Of a stretch of 64,000 bases of DNA, positions 1-8,633 are shown in pieces. The number at the start of each line of letters is the position of its first letter. The stretch's first letter is position 1. This stretch comes from Paenibacillus tundrae (GTDB lineage Bacteria; Bacillota; Bacilli; Paenibacillales; Paenibacillaceae). The stretch is taken from positions 3,906,001-3,970,000 of the forward strand of contig NZ_CP145605.1 in NCBI RefSeq assembly GCF_036884255.1. Reading direction: 5' to 3'. The notes beneath the pieces are model-generated. The model saw only the letters and a list, made by a program, of their open reading frames with translations, did not search any database and was not told the origin of the DNA. The position numbers and the translations under genes were made by a program.

Positions 1-177
1 TTCATACAGATTCCGTGCTTCATTACGAACAGCTTCTTCAAGTTCCGCCGGATCAACGCCTGTCTCTTGCGCAGCTATAAGACAAGTTTCATGGAATGCT
101 TCTCTAACACTGCGCTCATCCCATAACAATGTATCGTCTAGATCGAACAAAATCGCTTTTAACGTCATTACGGTCAT
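1..177 (-). CDS. HAD-superfamily hydrolase, N-terminal fragment (cut by window edge)
   Basis: The first ~59 residues of a HAD phosphatase are visible and the gene runs off the left edge. HAD motif [10 protein letters not shown], with its nucleophile and acid/base aspartates, lies close to the start, as is usual for YjjG/phosphoglycolate-phosphatase-like enzymes. The following residues form a helical cap region. Two start codons are possible, 177 and 168; an AAAGGGG ribosome site lies upstream at about 181-187 and its spacing fits 168 slightly better. The substrate cannot be told from this fragment. Confidence 0.8.
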   Translation of the reverse strand, partial: MTVMTLKAILFDLDDTLLWDERSVREAFHETCLIAAQETGVDPAELEEAVRNEARNLYE

Positions 178-196
178 CTTCCCCTTTATGCAGTAA

Positions 197-709
197 TTAC
201 TTTTGCTCGTAAGTTTCCACAGTAATCTGATGCGACTTAGCAAATCTCAAAAGACGCTCAGTAATCGCATCCGTATCGTAACGATTCAACAATTTGGTGA
301 ATACCCATCTCTTGCCACGACCGTTGTGTTCAATGACAACTGAGCCAGGCTCAATTCGGAACTTCACGATATCGTCAACGCCGATCGACCGTTCACGGTT
401 ACCTTTAATTGTCGCAATCGTACTGTTTCCAATCTTAAGGTAAGGACGACGAAGGAGAAAAATTACTGCCAAAAATACGTACAGCAGCATAGTAACCCAA
501 TCCCAGGTTGTCATTGGAGCTTTCACAAGAAATGTACTCATAAACAGATACAGAAATGCAAGTCCTATCAAGAATATAGGGAACAACAGGCTGCGACCTT
601 TAAAAATATCGACTCCTGGTGTACCTGAAACTTGCTGACCACTCTTTTTGCGTTGTTGATTCAACTGCTTAGAATTTTTCCGAACCGTTCTCTCGAACGA
701 ACGAGCCAT
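197..709 (-). CDS. Small membrane protein of unknown function (170 aa)
   Basis: I do not recognise the family. The protein has a basic, Gln/Lys-rich cytoplasmic N-terminus (residues 1-38), two hydrophobic segments (about 40-61 and 70-87), and a C-terminal soluble domain of about 80 residues with a beta-rich pattern. This layout resembles small membrane-anchored PH-like domains, but that is only an impression. A strong AAGGGGG site stands just upstream of ATG 709. It is transcribed toward the HAD gene with a 19-bp gap, so the two may form one transcript. Confidence 0.7.
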   Translation of the reverse strand: MARSFERTVRKNSKQLNQQRKKSGQQVSGTPGVDIFKGRSLLFPIFLIGLAFLYLFMSTFLVKAPMTTWDWVTMLLYVFLAVIFLLRRPYLKIGNSTIATIKGNRERSIGVDDIVKFRIEPGSVVIEHNGRGKRWVFTKLLNRYDTDAITERLLRFAKSHQITVETYEQK

Positions 710-916
710 GAGAATCCCCCTTATTGTCTTTGTATCGGCTTACATGACTGTAAACCAAAAGTTCCCTCTTATAAGAAAAACGTCTATCGACGTACTTTCA
801 AAGAAGACAGACCGCGCTTAACTGAAGTTTTTCTTGCGATAATCGAATTGTTCAGCTTCGCCTGAAAACTTATAAATTCAATTATCTAAAAAAAACAGCA
901 ATCTCAAATAACAGTA

Positions 917-953
917 AGAAACCTAAATATCGTAATGATATCATTAGGTTTCT
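917..953. terminator. Hairpin terminator after ynzC
   Basis: A 10-bp inverted repeat (AGAAACCTAA / TTAGGTTTCT) with a partly paired interior lies directly beyond the ynzC stop codon. Its U tract is short, so strength is uncertain. Confidence 0.5.
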
Positions 954-1163
954 CTAGTGTTTGAGTTTGCCTTGGCGGCCTTGATCTTTCTCATCATCCA
1001 CAATTTCAATGGAATCTAACTGTTGTCTGAAATTGCTACGGATGTTGTTCAAATAAATCTCTCTAAGTTTAGCACGCTCAGCAAGCTCTTCCTCGGATAA
1101 ACCAGTAGATTTCTGTTTGCGAGCCAATTCGTTAATACGTGCTACTAGGCTATCTATATCCAA
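954..1163 (-). CDS. ynzC: DUF896 family protein YnzC
   Basis: A 69-aa protein of the DUF896/UPF0291 family: a short helical hairpin with the conserved ARINELARK start region followed by an LREIYLNNIRSNFRQQL-type second helix. In Bacillus subtilis ynzC sits in the SOS operon yneA-yneB-ynzC opposite lexA, and the same neighbourhood is seen here without yneB. The start was set at TTG 1163 because GGAGGGG lies 6 nt upstream; the longer frame (TTG 1178) would place that ribosome site inside the gene. Its biochemical role is unknown; LexA control is inferred from operon position. Confidence 0.85.
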   Translation of the reverse strand: MDIDSLVARINELARKQKSTGLSEEELAERAKLREIYLNNIRSNFRQQLDSIEIVDDEKDQGRQGKLKH

Positions 1164-1259
1164 TCTTGTCCCCTCCAAAATTACAAAGTCATATTAACTT
1201 TGACATGATCAGGACGGGTTGTCAAGGTCAGCGGCGGTTAGCTGGTTAGAATCTACTCT

Positions 1260-1637
1260 TTATTGGGAAATCTGGGGCAAAACCAGTACTTGTCCAGCTC
1301 GAATTGTAGTCGATTGAAGTTGGTTCACTTGCTTAATTGCTTCTATATATACACGCGTGTCCATGCTCTCCGGTTTGTAATCTACAGAAATACTCCATAA
1401 AGTATCACCTTCAGAAACTGCAATTTTTCCTCCGGGCAACAAATCGTTCTCATTCCCGGCAAATACAGTGAGCACTGTACTGCATCCAACGATTATAATG
1501 AAAGCCGCCAAAGACAGTTTCAAAATCCAGGTTGGCATCTTTAACTGTGCAAATGATTTTTGGAAATTACCTATGTTAGTCTTAACCGCTTCGGAATTTA
1601 CTGGTTCATAAATACTTTGATAAGTTGAATATCTCAT
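1260..1637 (-). CDS. yneA: LysM-containing SOS cell-division suppressor, YneA-like
   Basis: A 125-aa membrane protein with one transmembrane segment (about residues 40-60) and an extracytoplasmic LysM domain (about 73-122, GDTLWSISVDY...). This is the architecture of YneA, which halts septum formation during DNA damage in B. subtilis. It is divergent from lexA, its usual partner. ATG 1637 is preferred over 1658 because GGAGGT lies 9 nt upstream of it. A sigma-A-like promoter with a LexA box in its spacer lies at 1680-1708, so SOS induction is well supported. Confidence 0.88.
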   Translation of the reverse strand: MRYSTYQSIYEPVNSEAVKTNIGNFQKSFAQLKMPTWILKLSLAAFIIIVGCSTVLTVFAGNENDLLPGGKIAVSEGDTLWSISVDYKPESMDTRVYIEAIKQVNQLQSTTIRAGQVLVLPQISQ

Positions 1638-1679
1638 TAAAAATCGACCTCCAAACATTTGTTCCTATCTGTTGAAATC

Positions 1680-1732
1680 AATATAACACGAACATTTGTT
1701 TTGTTCAACAACTTTTTTAGAACAATTGTTCG
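1680..1732 (-). promoter_or_regulatory. yneA promoter with LexA boxes
   Basis: On the minus strand TTGAAC (1708-1703) and TATATT (1685-1680) are separated by 17 bp. The spacer carries a LexA-type box, CGAACATTTGTTTT (1689-1702, one mismatch to GAAC-N4-GTTC). A perfect palindromic box, AGAACAATTGTTCG (1719-1732), lies just upstream of the -35. A further near-match, AAACATTTGTTC at 1653-1664, abuts the yneA ribosome site. Confidence 0.8.
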
Positions 1733-1869
1733 CTTATTTTTCGCTTCATTTCCGACTTAATTCTTCCTCAAGTTGTTCCTTTAGTCGCAAGTTGTATTTT
1801 CAATGCTTAAAATTCCATCTTTTTGTAGCAATTTTCTTGATTTTATCCCATTTTATTTAGAACTTATGT

Positions 1870-1898
1870 TTGTACGAACGGAGGTTCTATGTTATAAT
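1870..1898 (+). promoter_or_regulatory. lexA promoter with autoregulatory LexA box
   Basis: TTGTAC (1870-1875) and TATAAT (1893-1898) are 17 bp apart. The spacer contains CGAACGGAGGTTCT (1875-1888), an exact match to the GAAC-N4-GTTC core of Gram-positive LexA boxes, so repression of lexA by its own product is expected. Confidence 0.85.
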
Positions 1899-1932
1899 TT
1901 TCCCAAACGTTACTAAATGGGGTTGATACGGT

Positions 1933-2559
1933 ATGTCGAAGATATCCAGCAGGCAACAGGCTATTCTGGAGTTTATACGCAATGAAGTCCGGTTGAAGGG
2001 GTATCCTCCTTCCGTACGGGAAATTGGAGAAGCTGTTGGACTAGCTTCCAGCTCTACGGTTCACGGACATTTGGATCGTTTGGAGAAGAAAGGTCTTATT
2101 AGAAGAGACCCAACGAAACCAAGAGCTATCGAATTGTTAAGCCAAGAAGAATCAGAGCACTCCCACCAGTTCGCTCACAGCGTTGCTCGCATTCCTGTTG
2201 TGGGTAAAGTTACTGCCGGTGTTCCTATCACAGCAACCGAGAACATTGAGGACTACTTCCCTCTTCCTACTCATTATGTAGGCGAACAAAAGGTATTTAT
2301 GCTTTCTGTCGTAGGAGATAGTATGATTGAAGCAGGTATTGTAAATGGAGACTATGTGATTGTACGTCAACAACAAACTGCTGATAACGGTGATATCGTT
2401 GTTGCCATGACTGAGGATGACGAAGCTACAGTGAAAACCTTCTATAAAGAAAAGGATCATATTCGTCTTCAGCCGGAGAATGCCACATTTGAACCGCTGC
2501 GCTTGAAGCATGTTAGCATCTTAGGTAAAGTTATTGGTCTTTTCCGCGATATTCATTAA
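1933..2559 (+). CDS. lexA: SOS repressor LexA
   Basis: A 208-aa LexA. It has an N-terminal winged-helix DNA-binding domain (about 1-65, with the helix-turn-helix around [21 protein letters not shown]), the Ala95-Gly96 self-cleavage site in VTAGVP, and a C-terminal S24 peptidase domain with catalytic Ser130 (VGDSM) and Lys168 (ATVKTF). RecA filaments trigger its self-cleavage and release the SOS regulon. It is divergent from yneA and ends at a strong terminator. The length and every key residue are normal for the family. Confidence 0.98.
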   Translation: MSKISSRQQAILEFIRNEVRLKGYPPSVREIGEAVGLASSSTVHGHLDRLEKKGLIRRDPTKPRAIELLSQEESEHSHQFAHSVARIPVVGKVTAGVPITATENIEDYFPLPTHYVGEQKVFMLSVVGDSMIEAGIVNGDYVIVRQQQTADNGDIVVAMTEDDEATVKTFYKEKDHIRLQPENATFEPLRLKHVSILGKVIGLFRDIH

Positions 2560-2611
2560 TAAGGTTTGATTTTCAGTCTTCAATTTCTACACATGAAGTG
2601 AAATACACAAA

Positions 2612-2647
2612 AGAGGCTGTCCTATTGTTTAGGACAACCTCTTTTTT
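2612..2647. terminator. Bidirectional terminator between lexA and the aldehyde dehydrogenase
   Basis: Hairpin AGAGGctGTCCT / AGGACaaCCTCT followed by seven T on the plus strand and, because the left arm is preceded by A residues, usable in the minus direction for the convergent gene. Confidence 0.85.
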
Positions 2648-2679
2648 TCGTTACTTTTAACTAATGAAATAGTTGACGA

Positions 2680-3981
2680 TTATTCGCTACGTTTCATAAT
2701 ACTTTTGTGATGGGAGAACACATCAAAGCTTTGCTGTCCATGATACGAACCCATACCACTTTCCCCCACGCCCCCAAATGGCAGGTAATGCGAAGTCATA
2801 TGAGATAGCGTATCATTAATACAGCCTCCACCAAAGGATACTTGATTCAGAACTTGCTCCTGTAATTGCTCATCTTGTGTGAATAGATATAACGCCAATG
2901 GTTTTGGACGACGAACAATCTCATCTAACACGGGGTTAAGATCTTGATAGGTCATGACCGGAAGAATCGGGCCAAAAATCTCTTCCTGCATTATTGCTGA
3001 ACTCCAGTCAACATCCCCTAATACTGTCGGTTCAATAAGCAGTTGATCACGTTCAGAACGACCACCAATCAGCGCTTTACCATCTTCCAGGAATCTCGAC
3101 ACTCGATCAAAGTTACGGGCATTAACAATGTGTGGGAAATCAGAGTTCTTCATTACGTCATTTCCGAATTTGTCCTGAATCTCTTCTTGAATTAACGCAA
3201 TCAATGCATCATGTACCTGTTCATGTACAAATAAATAATCTGGTGCTACGCAGGTTTGTCCAGCATTGAGGTATTTACCCCGTACAACACGCTGAGCCGT
3301 AAGCTTCAGATCCGCATCCTTGTGAACAATGACCGGGCTTTTGCCTCCCAGTTCCAACGTAACCGGAGTCAGATGTTCAGCAGCGGCTTTCATAACGACG
3401 CGTCCAACACCCGTGCTCCCTGTAAAGAAAATATAATCAAAATGTTCGTTTAATAGCTCCGTGCTTGTCTCAACTTCACCTTCCATAACTGCAATGTACT
3501 CTCTAGGAAATACATCCTGAATCAGATCGTTGATCAGATGAGAAACTGTCGGTGTTAATTCGGATGGCTTAATAACGGCACAGTTCCCCGCTGCAATTGC
3601 TCCAATGAGTGGCCCAAAAGCTAGTTGGAATGGATAGTTCCAAGGTGCAATAATTAGTGCAACTCCGTACGGTTCAGCGTATATGGTACTTACTCCATCA
3701 GGTATAGCTGCAGCTGTAGGTACAGATTTAGGCGTAGCCCATTCCTCTAAATGCTCCAATGCAAAATCTAATTCTCCCAGTACGATTCGAATCTCTGAGC
3801 CGTATCCCTCAGCCTCTGACTTATTCAGATCAGCACGTAATGCATCTAATATGCGTTGCTGATATTTCTCAATTCCTACTCGTAGTTGCTGAAGAGCATG
3901 GATACGGTATTCAACGTTTTTAGTTTGACCTGTATAGAAAAATGTCCGTTGTTCGGAAACAAGTTGCTTCGCTTGATTCAT
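2680..3981 (-). CDS. Aldehyde dehydrogenase (class 3-like)
   Basis: A 433-aa NAD(P)-dependent aldehyde dehydrogenase that oxidises an aldehyde to the acid. Visible motifs are the NAD-binding FTGSTGVGR (about 187-194), the general base Glu210 in LELGGKSP, and the catalytic Cys244 in NAGQTCVAPDYL. It resembles the YwdH/class 3 enzymes that act on fatty or aromatic aldehydes, and lacks the long membrane tail of some members. GGAGA lies 8 nt upstream of ATG 3981. It appears to be a single-gene unit between the lexA terminator and a long non-coding stretch. The natural substrate is unknown. Confidence 0.93.
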   Translation of the reverse strand: MNQAKQLVSEQRTFFYTGQTKNVEYRIHALQQLRVGIEKYQQRILDALRADLNKSEAEGYGSEIRIVLGELDFALEHLEEWATPKSVPTAAAIPDGVSTIYAEPYGVALIIAPWNYPFQLAFGPLIGAIAAGNCAVIKPSELTPTVSHLINDLIQDVFPREYIAVMEGEVETSTELLNEHFDYIFFTGSTGVGRVVMKAAAEHLTPVTLELGGKSPVIVHKDADLKLTAQRVVRGKYLNAGQTCVAPDYLFVHEQVHDALIALIQEEIQDKFGNDVMKNSDFPHIVNARNFDRVSRFLEDGKALIGGRSERDQLLIEPTVLGDVDWSSAIMQEEIFGPILPVMTYQDLNPVLDEIVRRPKPLALYLFTQDEQLQEQVLNQVSFGGGCINDTLSHMTSHYLPFGGVGESGMGSYHGQQSFDVFSHHKSIMKRSE

Positions 3982-4411
3982 ATTAACATCTCCAATTAAT
4001 GAGTTTTTTAATTTTACAAAATTTAATTGTTAAAAATATAATTTATTATAACGCATCCATATGAAACTTTCAACATATTAATAACAATGAACTATTTTAC
4101 ACTAATCATTGCTAATCATCCAAGGCCACACCTTTAAACACAGGAGCGTAACTTAACATATATAAGGCTACTAACACACACAACTATGTATACAGGTAAA
4201 ACTGAGCGATAAATAACGTTACTCCTTCCCCATACTTTATGATGCAATATTGACTGCTAATTTGAACATCTAATTGTGATATTTACACTCATATAAGCGA
4301 ATGCTCACCAGCAGTACATACTATTTACCGTTCTTTGATATTTCACCATAAATATACGTAACCAATCTATTGAGTATTTATTATCTTATCCGCATTTACT
4401 TAATAAAAAAG

Positions 4412-4439
4412 AACCTATACGCCATTAGGACTATAGGTT
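4412..4439 (-). terminator. Terminator beyond the broken remnant
   Basis: AACCTATA / TATAGGTT stem with a 12-nt loop. Read on the minus strand it is followed by a run of T (A residues at 4404-4410). No intact gene ends here, but the remnant at 4468-4661 does. Confidence 0.6.
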
Positions 4440-4467
4440 GAGTTATTCTACACTGTGGCATATGTAG

Positions 4468-4661
4468 TTATTTCGATAGATCCACGTCAACAGCACCTGT
4501 CATCTTTTTCCGCAAATGAAACATTCAAATAACATTCCACTTCACTAGTAAACTATGGATCTACCTTGTACTGGAACCACGCCAGACATTGCTGCATTAC
4601 CCACGATTGACCCTTGGTTTATTGTAAACGCGATCGGCTTAGAGCCTGACAGGCATGTTAA
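4468..4661 (-). pseudogene. Frameshifted C-terminal gene remnant
   Basis: Three successive minus-strand frames each carry a protein-like piece. The first runs from about 4661 to a stop at 4547-4545 and includes KPIAFTINQGSIVG and VVPVQGRSIVY. The second, in another frame, begins near 4553 with FTSEVECYLNVSFAEKDD. The third ends MTGAVDVDLSK at a TAA at 4470-4468. The last stop is followed about 30 bp later by a terminator. Read together they look like the last ~70 residues of a gene damaged by two frameshifts and lacking its 5' part. I cannot name the family, and chance coding resemblance is possible. Confidence 0.35.
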
Positions 4662-4681
4662 TTAACACATAGTATAAACAA

Positions 4682-4712
4682 TAACCCGCAAACCATTTAG
4701 GTTAGCGGGTTA
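4682..4712 (-). terminator. Terminator after the 94-aa secreted-protein gene
   Basis: TAACCCGC(a)AACC / GGTT(a)GCGGGTTA, a near-perfect 12-bp stem with a 5-nt loop, 6 bp beyond the stop codon at 4719. Confidence 0.8.
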
Positions 4713-4718
4713 ACTCTT

Positions 4719-5003
4719 TTACCCCAGATCTTGTACAACAGTTCCTGAATAGTAGGCTCTCACATGTGATGGGCTAACTTGAACAATATTAGTTCTTCTT
4801 AGCATACCGTAATAACCATCTGCATCAGAATAAAATTTAGTCGCAGGAATGTCAGCAGACGAAGGAAAATCTTGATATATCGTCACATTCTTTTGTTTAT
4901 TCATAATGGTAATATCAGAGGCTTGACTTGCCATTACTGGTACAGAGATTGCCAAGAGGGAAAGAGACAAAACAGAAGCAGTTAATATTTTTTTCAAAGC
5001 CAC
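4719..5003 (-). CDS. Small secreted protein of unknown function (94 aa)
   Basis: I do not recognise the family. A typical Sec signal peptide is visible: MALKK, then a hydrophobic core, then cleavage after VMA (about residue 25). The mature part is about 69 residues, with a pattern of short beta strands and several Tyr (YGMLRRTNIVQVSPSHVRAYYSGTV in outline), and it has no Cys. The start is GTG 5003 with AGGAGATG about 8 nt upstream. It is a single-gene unit ending at a strong terminator. It may be a cell-surface or secreted factor; nothing in the context says more. Confidence 0.7.
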   Translation of the reverse strand: MALKKILTASVLSLSLLAISVPVMASQASDITIMNKQKNVTIYQDFPSSADIPATKFYSDADGYYGMLRRTNIVQVSPSHVRAYYSGTVVQDLG

Positions 5004-5342
5004 AAGATCATCTCCTAGTATTTTTTATGCATCACAAATACAATAATACTATTTTTTTACAATTATTTATGTGACATTTGATACACTAATTCTCTGAAAT
5101 ACATAATCACTGTACTTGATCTCTGTATTAAATCTAAGTTCTAACTTATCTCTAATCTATCGATTTTTAGTAGTCTATTGGAATTATTTTCACGGTTTGA
5201 ATCACTATGATCCGCTCTAAGATCAGAAGTTGTGGGCATTCGAGGGGATATTCGGGGGGACAATTGCTTACACCGCACTAAAAAACCATTTGCCCACAAA
5301 AAGAAAAACCCCTCACGCCATGTGGCGCAAGGGATTCGGGGA
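5004..5342. other. Intergenic stretch between glnA and the secreted-protein gene
   Basis: Apart from the glnA terminator at 5301-5333 and an AT-rich zone at 5020-5090 that probably holds the promoter of the secreted-protein gene, I see no gene or clear signal. Short frames here overlap the 3' end of glnA and lack ribosome sites. Confidence 0.5.
5301..5333 (-). terminator. glnA terminator
   Basis: On the minus strand CCCTTGCGCC / GGCGTGAGGG with loop ACAT (two G-U pairs), followed by GGTTTTTCTTTTTG. It lies 10 bp beyond the glnA stop. Confidence 0.85.
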
Positions 5343-6671
5343 TTAGTACAGTGTGATATATTGATCGCGTTCCCATTGGTGGACTTGCGTACGGTACATA
5401 TCCCACTCAATTTCTTTCAGCTCGTAGAAGTGAGCCAGGGCGTGGTCGCCAAGAGCATCACAGATGACTTCGCTACGGATCAATTCGTTCAATGCTTCTT
5501 TCAGGTCAGCTGGCAAGCTAGGAATGCCTTCTTCCACACGCTCTTCTTCTGACATGATGTAAATGTTACGGTCAATCGGAGCTGGTAAGGAAAGCTCACG
5601 TTTGATGCCGTCCAGACCTGCTTTCAATAAAACAGCCAAAGCTAGGTAAGGGTTAGCTGCCGGATCCGGGTTACGCACCTCAACACGTGTACTCAGACCA
5701 CGTGAAGCTGGAATACGGATCATTGGACTACGGTTACTTGCAGACCATGCTACGTAACATGGTGCTTCGTAACCTGGTACAAGACGTTTGTAGGAGTTCA
5801 CAGTCGGGTTAGTGATTGCTGCAAACGCACGAGCATGCTTCAGAGTTCCAGCCATGAAGTGACGTGCAGTTTTGCTCAAGCCCAGTTCGTCCGACTCGTC
5901 AACAAATGCGTTTTCATTGCCACGGAACAAGGATTGGTTACAGTGCATACCGGAACCGTTCATACCGAACAATGGTTTTGGCATAAATGTAGCATGCAAT
6001 CCATGCTGACGCGCAATCGTTTTAACAACGAGTTTGAACGTTTGGATCTGGTCTGCCGCTTTCAATGCATCCGCATATTTGAAGTCGATCTCGTGTTGAC
6101 CTGGAGCTACCTCGTGGTGAGATGCTTCGATCTCAAAGCCCATTTCTTCAAGTGTAATTACGATGTCGCGACGACAGTTTTCACCAAGATCTGTTGGCGC
6201 AAGGTCGAAATACCCACCTTGGTCATTCAGTTCGTTCGTTGGGTTTCCTTTTTCATCCGTTTTGAACAAGAAGAATTCTGGTTCAGGACCAACGTTGAAG
6301 GAAGTGAATCCCATTTCTTCGGCTTCCTTCAGGTTTCGTTTCAAGATGCCACGTGGGTCGCCTGGGAATGGGTTGCCATCTGGCAAGTATACGTCACAGA
6401 TTAAACGCGCAACGCGATTGTCGGATACCCATGGGAAAATAAGCCAAGAGTCAAGATCCGGATAGAGGTACATGTCGGATTCTTCGATACGAACATAACC
6501 TTCGATGGAAGAACCATCAAACATCATTTTGTTATCCAAAGCCTTCGTCAACTGGCTTACAGGAATCTCAACGTTTTTGATCGCCCCCAGCAAGTCGGTG
6601 AATTGCAATCGAACGAATCGTACGTTTTCTTCTTTGGAGATGCGGAGAATGTCTTCTTTTGTATAACTCAT
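5343..6671 (-). CDS. glnA: Glutamine synthetase, type I-alpha
   Basis: A 442-aa glutamine synthetase that makes glutamine from glutamate, ammonia and ATP as a dodecamer in the cytoplasm. Signatures include MFDGSSIEG near residue 60, the ATP-site region [12 protein letters not shown], and [10 protein letters not shown]. The size and sequence fit the GSI-alpha type of Bacillus, which is regulated by feedback inhibition and by acting as the co-repressor partner of GlnR, not by adenylylation. ATG 6671 is chosen because AAAGGGAGAGG precedes it closely; the upstream 18 in-frame residues are unlike the family. It follows glnR in the conserved glnRA operon and ends at its own terminator. Confidence 0.97.
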   Translation of the reverse strand: MSYTKEDILRISKEENVRFVRLQFTDLLGAIKNVEIPVSQLTKALDNKMMFDGSSIEGYVRIEESDMYLYPDLDSWLIFPWVSDNRVARLICDVYLPDGNPFPGDPRGILKRNLKEAEEMGFTSFNVGPEPEFFLFKTDEKGNPTNELNDQGGYFDLAPTDLGENCRRDIVITLEEMGFEIEASHHEVAPGQHEIDFKYADALKAADQIQTFKLVVKTIARQHGLHATFMPKPLFGMNGSGMHCNQSLFRGNENAFVDESDELGLSKTARHFMAGTLKHARAFAAITNPTVNSYKRLVPGYEAPCYVAWSASNRSPMIRIPASRGLSTRVEVRNPDPAANPYLALAVLLKAGLDGIKRELSLPAPIDRNIYIMSEEERVEEGIPSLPADLKEALNELIRSEVICDALGDHALAHFYELKEIEWDMYRTQVHQWERDQYITLY

Positions 6672-6802
6672 GATTCCTCTCCCTTTCTTATCTGCGTATT
6701 TGGCTTGCTTGTTATATTTGTACATTAGAAAGTTCCACGGGTCAAGGCGTCATGCTTGCCAATTGAATGATTTACTCTCACCCTCCCGGTTATACAAGCT
6801 TA

Positions 6803-7213
6803 CTATTTATTAAAAAAGCGGGAAAGCTCTCCCTGAATGAGAGATACTTGTCCAGGTCTCTTACCTGACACCAATTGTTGTTTTAACAAACGATGTAGTT
6901 GTGTATCCGATAACTCTCTGCGCTTCACTTCCGTATCGGCTGTAATCACAGTCGCTTCTTCGGATTCTTTAGATACTGGATTCATCACTTGCTTGATACC
7001 TGCAATGTTAACGCCTTTTTCAATCAGAGCCTTAATTTCGAGCAAACGCTCAACGTCATTGAATGAGAATAAACGCTGATTACCTGATGTTCTCGCAGGA
7101 ACAATCAAGCTGTGTTGCTCATAATAACGAATCTGCCGTGCGGACAGATCCGTTAGTTTCATTACGATACCTATCGGGAATAAGGCCATATTTCTGCGAA
7201 TTTCGTCACCCAT
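6803..7213 (-). CDS. glnR: Nitrogen regulator GlnR (MerR family)
   Basis: A 136-aa MerR-type repressor beginning MGDEIRRNMALFPIGIV, very close to Bacillus GlnR. The winged helix covers about residues 10-75 (LTDLSARQIRYYEQ and NQRLFSFNDVERLLEI); the C-terminal tail, which in Bacillus interacts with feedback-inhibited glutamine synthetase, ends GELSRFFNK. ATG 7213 is preferred because GGAAGG lies 9 nt upstream; the longer frame includes that site. It heads the glnRA operon and should repress it when glutamine is plentiful, through the operator at 7284-7300. Confidence 0.95.
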   Translation of the reverse strand: MGDEIRRNMALFPIGIVMKLTDLSARQIRYYEQHSLIVPARTSGNQRLFSFNDVERLLEIKALIEKGVNIAGIKQVMNPVSKESEEATVITADTEVKRRELSDTQLHRLLKQQLVSGKRPGQVSLIQGELSRFFNK

Positions 7214-7248
7214 GTTCATCAACCTTCCAGTCATCTATTCTTGACCTT

Positions 7249-7300
7249 ATTGTACATTTAGATGTTACCAAGTGTCAATGACGTGTTAGATAAACTCACA
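7249..7300 (-). promoter_or_regulatory. glnRA promoter and GlnR operator
   Basis: On the minus strand TTGACA (7278-7273) and TACAAT (7254-7249) are 18 bp apart. An exact GlnR/TnrA box of the form TGTNA-N7-TNACA (TGTTAGATAAACTCACA) lies at 7284-7300 immediately upstream of the -35. A degenerate second box begins at 7263, 21 bp (two helical turns) away and overlapping the -35. The exact box overlaps the stop codon of ynbB. Confidence 0.85.
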
Positions 7301-8549
7301 ATAATTTGCGATCTTTCATTGCTTGTAATGCCATCAAAACGCCATATTTGACGTGGGAGTATGTTAATCCACCTTGCATATAGCCAATAAAAGGCTCACG
7401 AATCGGTGCATCCGCCGATAATTCCAAGCTTCCGCCTTGAATAAATGTACCTGCCGCCATAATGACAGGATGTTCATATCCTGGCATATCCCATGGTTCC
7501 GGTACCACATGACTATCTACTGCTGCAGCGCGCTGAATCCCTTGTACAAAAGCAATTAAATGCTCTGCAGAGCTGAATTGTACTGCCTGAATCAGATCCG
7601 TACGTGGTTCATTCCATGCCGGCTTAGTCACGAAACCAGATGCTGCAAACATTGCTGCTGCAAAGGTACTTCCTTTAATGGCTTGTCCAACAATCGTAGG
7701 CGCCATGTAAAGTCCCTGATAGATTGCCCGAGTTGTTCCCAACATGGCACCGACTTCACCACCAATGCCAGGTGCGGTCAGACGATATGCAGCAAGCCTA
7801 ACATATTCTTCTTTTCCACATATGTATCCACCGGTCTCAGCAATTCCTCCGCCAGGGTTTTTGATCAACGATCCTGCCATTAGGTCTGCACCCACTTGGG
7901 TTGGTTCAAGCTGCTCCGTGAATTCACCGTAACAGTTATCGACAAATACAATAACATCTGCCTTGATCGCTTTCACTCTTGATACCATCTCTGCGATCTC
8001 GTCAATGCAGAAGGAAGAGCGCCAGTCATAGCCACGCGAACGTTGGATGCCGATCACTTTTGTCGCTGGTGTAATGCACTTCTCTACTGCTTCCCAATCG
8101 ACACGACCATCGTCAAGCAATGCCGTCTCTTGATAGCCAATTCCAAAATCTCGAAGAGAACCGGTGCCATCACCTGGCTTACCAATAACTTTATGCAATG
8201 TATCATAAGGCTTACCTGTAATGTACAACAGTTCGTCCCCTGGACGCAGTACTCCAAATAGAGCTGTCGCAATGGTGTGTGTACCTGACGCAAAATGAGG
8301 ACGTACCAGCGCAGCTTCTGCGCCGAATACGTCCGCATATACCTCGTCCAACACTTCACGACCACGATCATTATAGGCATAGCCTGTAGAACCTGCGAAG
8401 TGAAAATCACTTACTTGTCTACGCTGAAAAGCATCAATCACTTTCCATTGATTGTGATCCGTAATTTGATCTATCTTTTTCAATTGTTGCTCAATCTGAA
8501 TTTCTACTTGCTGTTGAAGTTCAACAATTGTTGAATCAAAACTTGCCAT
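7296..8549 (-). CDS. ynbB: PLP-dependent lyase YnbB (methionine gamma-lyase-like / aluminium resistance family)
   Basis: A 417-aa fold-type I PLP enzyme of the YnbB family, annotated elsewhere as 'aluminium resistance protein' or cystathionine gamma-lyase-like. The PLP lysine is likely in GSLIKNPGGG, and the preceding VIVFVDNCYGEFTE supplies the ring-binding aspartate. Its exact reaction is not established in the family. AGGGG precedes ATG 8549. The position between hflX and glnR matches B. subtilis. The last codons overlap the GlnR operator, so GlnR bound there could in principle also impede transcription leaving this gene. Confidence 0.9.
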   Translation of the reverse strand: MASFDSTIVELQQQVEIQIEQQLKKIDQITDHNQWKVIDAFQRRQVSDFHFAGSTGYAYNDRGREVLDEVYADVFGAEAALVRPHFASGTHTIATALFGVLRPGDELLYITGKPYDTLHKVIGKPGDGTGSLRDFGIGYQETALLDDGRVDWEAVEKCITPATKVIGIQRSRGYDWRSSFCIDEIAEMVSRVKAIKADVIVFVDNCYGEFTEQLEPTQVGADLMAGSLIKNPGGGIAETGGYICGKEEYVRLAAYRLTAPGIGGEVGAMLGTTRAIYQGLYMAPTIVGQAIKGSTFAAAMFAASGFVTKPAWNEPRTDLIQAVQFSSAEHLIAFVQGIQRAAAVDSHVVPEPWDMPGYEHPVIMAAGTFIQGGSLELSADAPIREPFIGYMQGGLTYSHVKYGVLMALQAMKDRKLL

Positions 8550-8633
8550 CGTACTTCATTCCCCTTCATTGCTCGAATCTGACTCTTAATCGCATATATT
8601 GTGTCAACTTATCACATGAATGTGTCACGAATA

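Larger units (their letters stand above)
3982..4718. other. AT-rich non-coding stretch of ~740 bp
   Basis: No intact gene is visible. The part near 4000-4400 is very AT-rich with no coding pattern. The part at 4412-4712 holds a terminator hairpin, a broken coding remnant and the terminator of the downstream-numbered secreted-protein gene; each is listed separately. Confidence 0.6.

Noticed and set aside
632..865. 77-codon plus-strand frame
   Set aside because: Overlaps the start of the 170-aa gene on the other strand and has no ribosome site or domain pattern.
5835..6465. Large plus-strand frames within glnA
   Set aside because: They lie fully antisense to the strongly conserved glutamine synthetase and have no ribosome sites.
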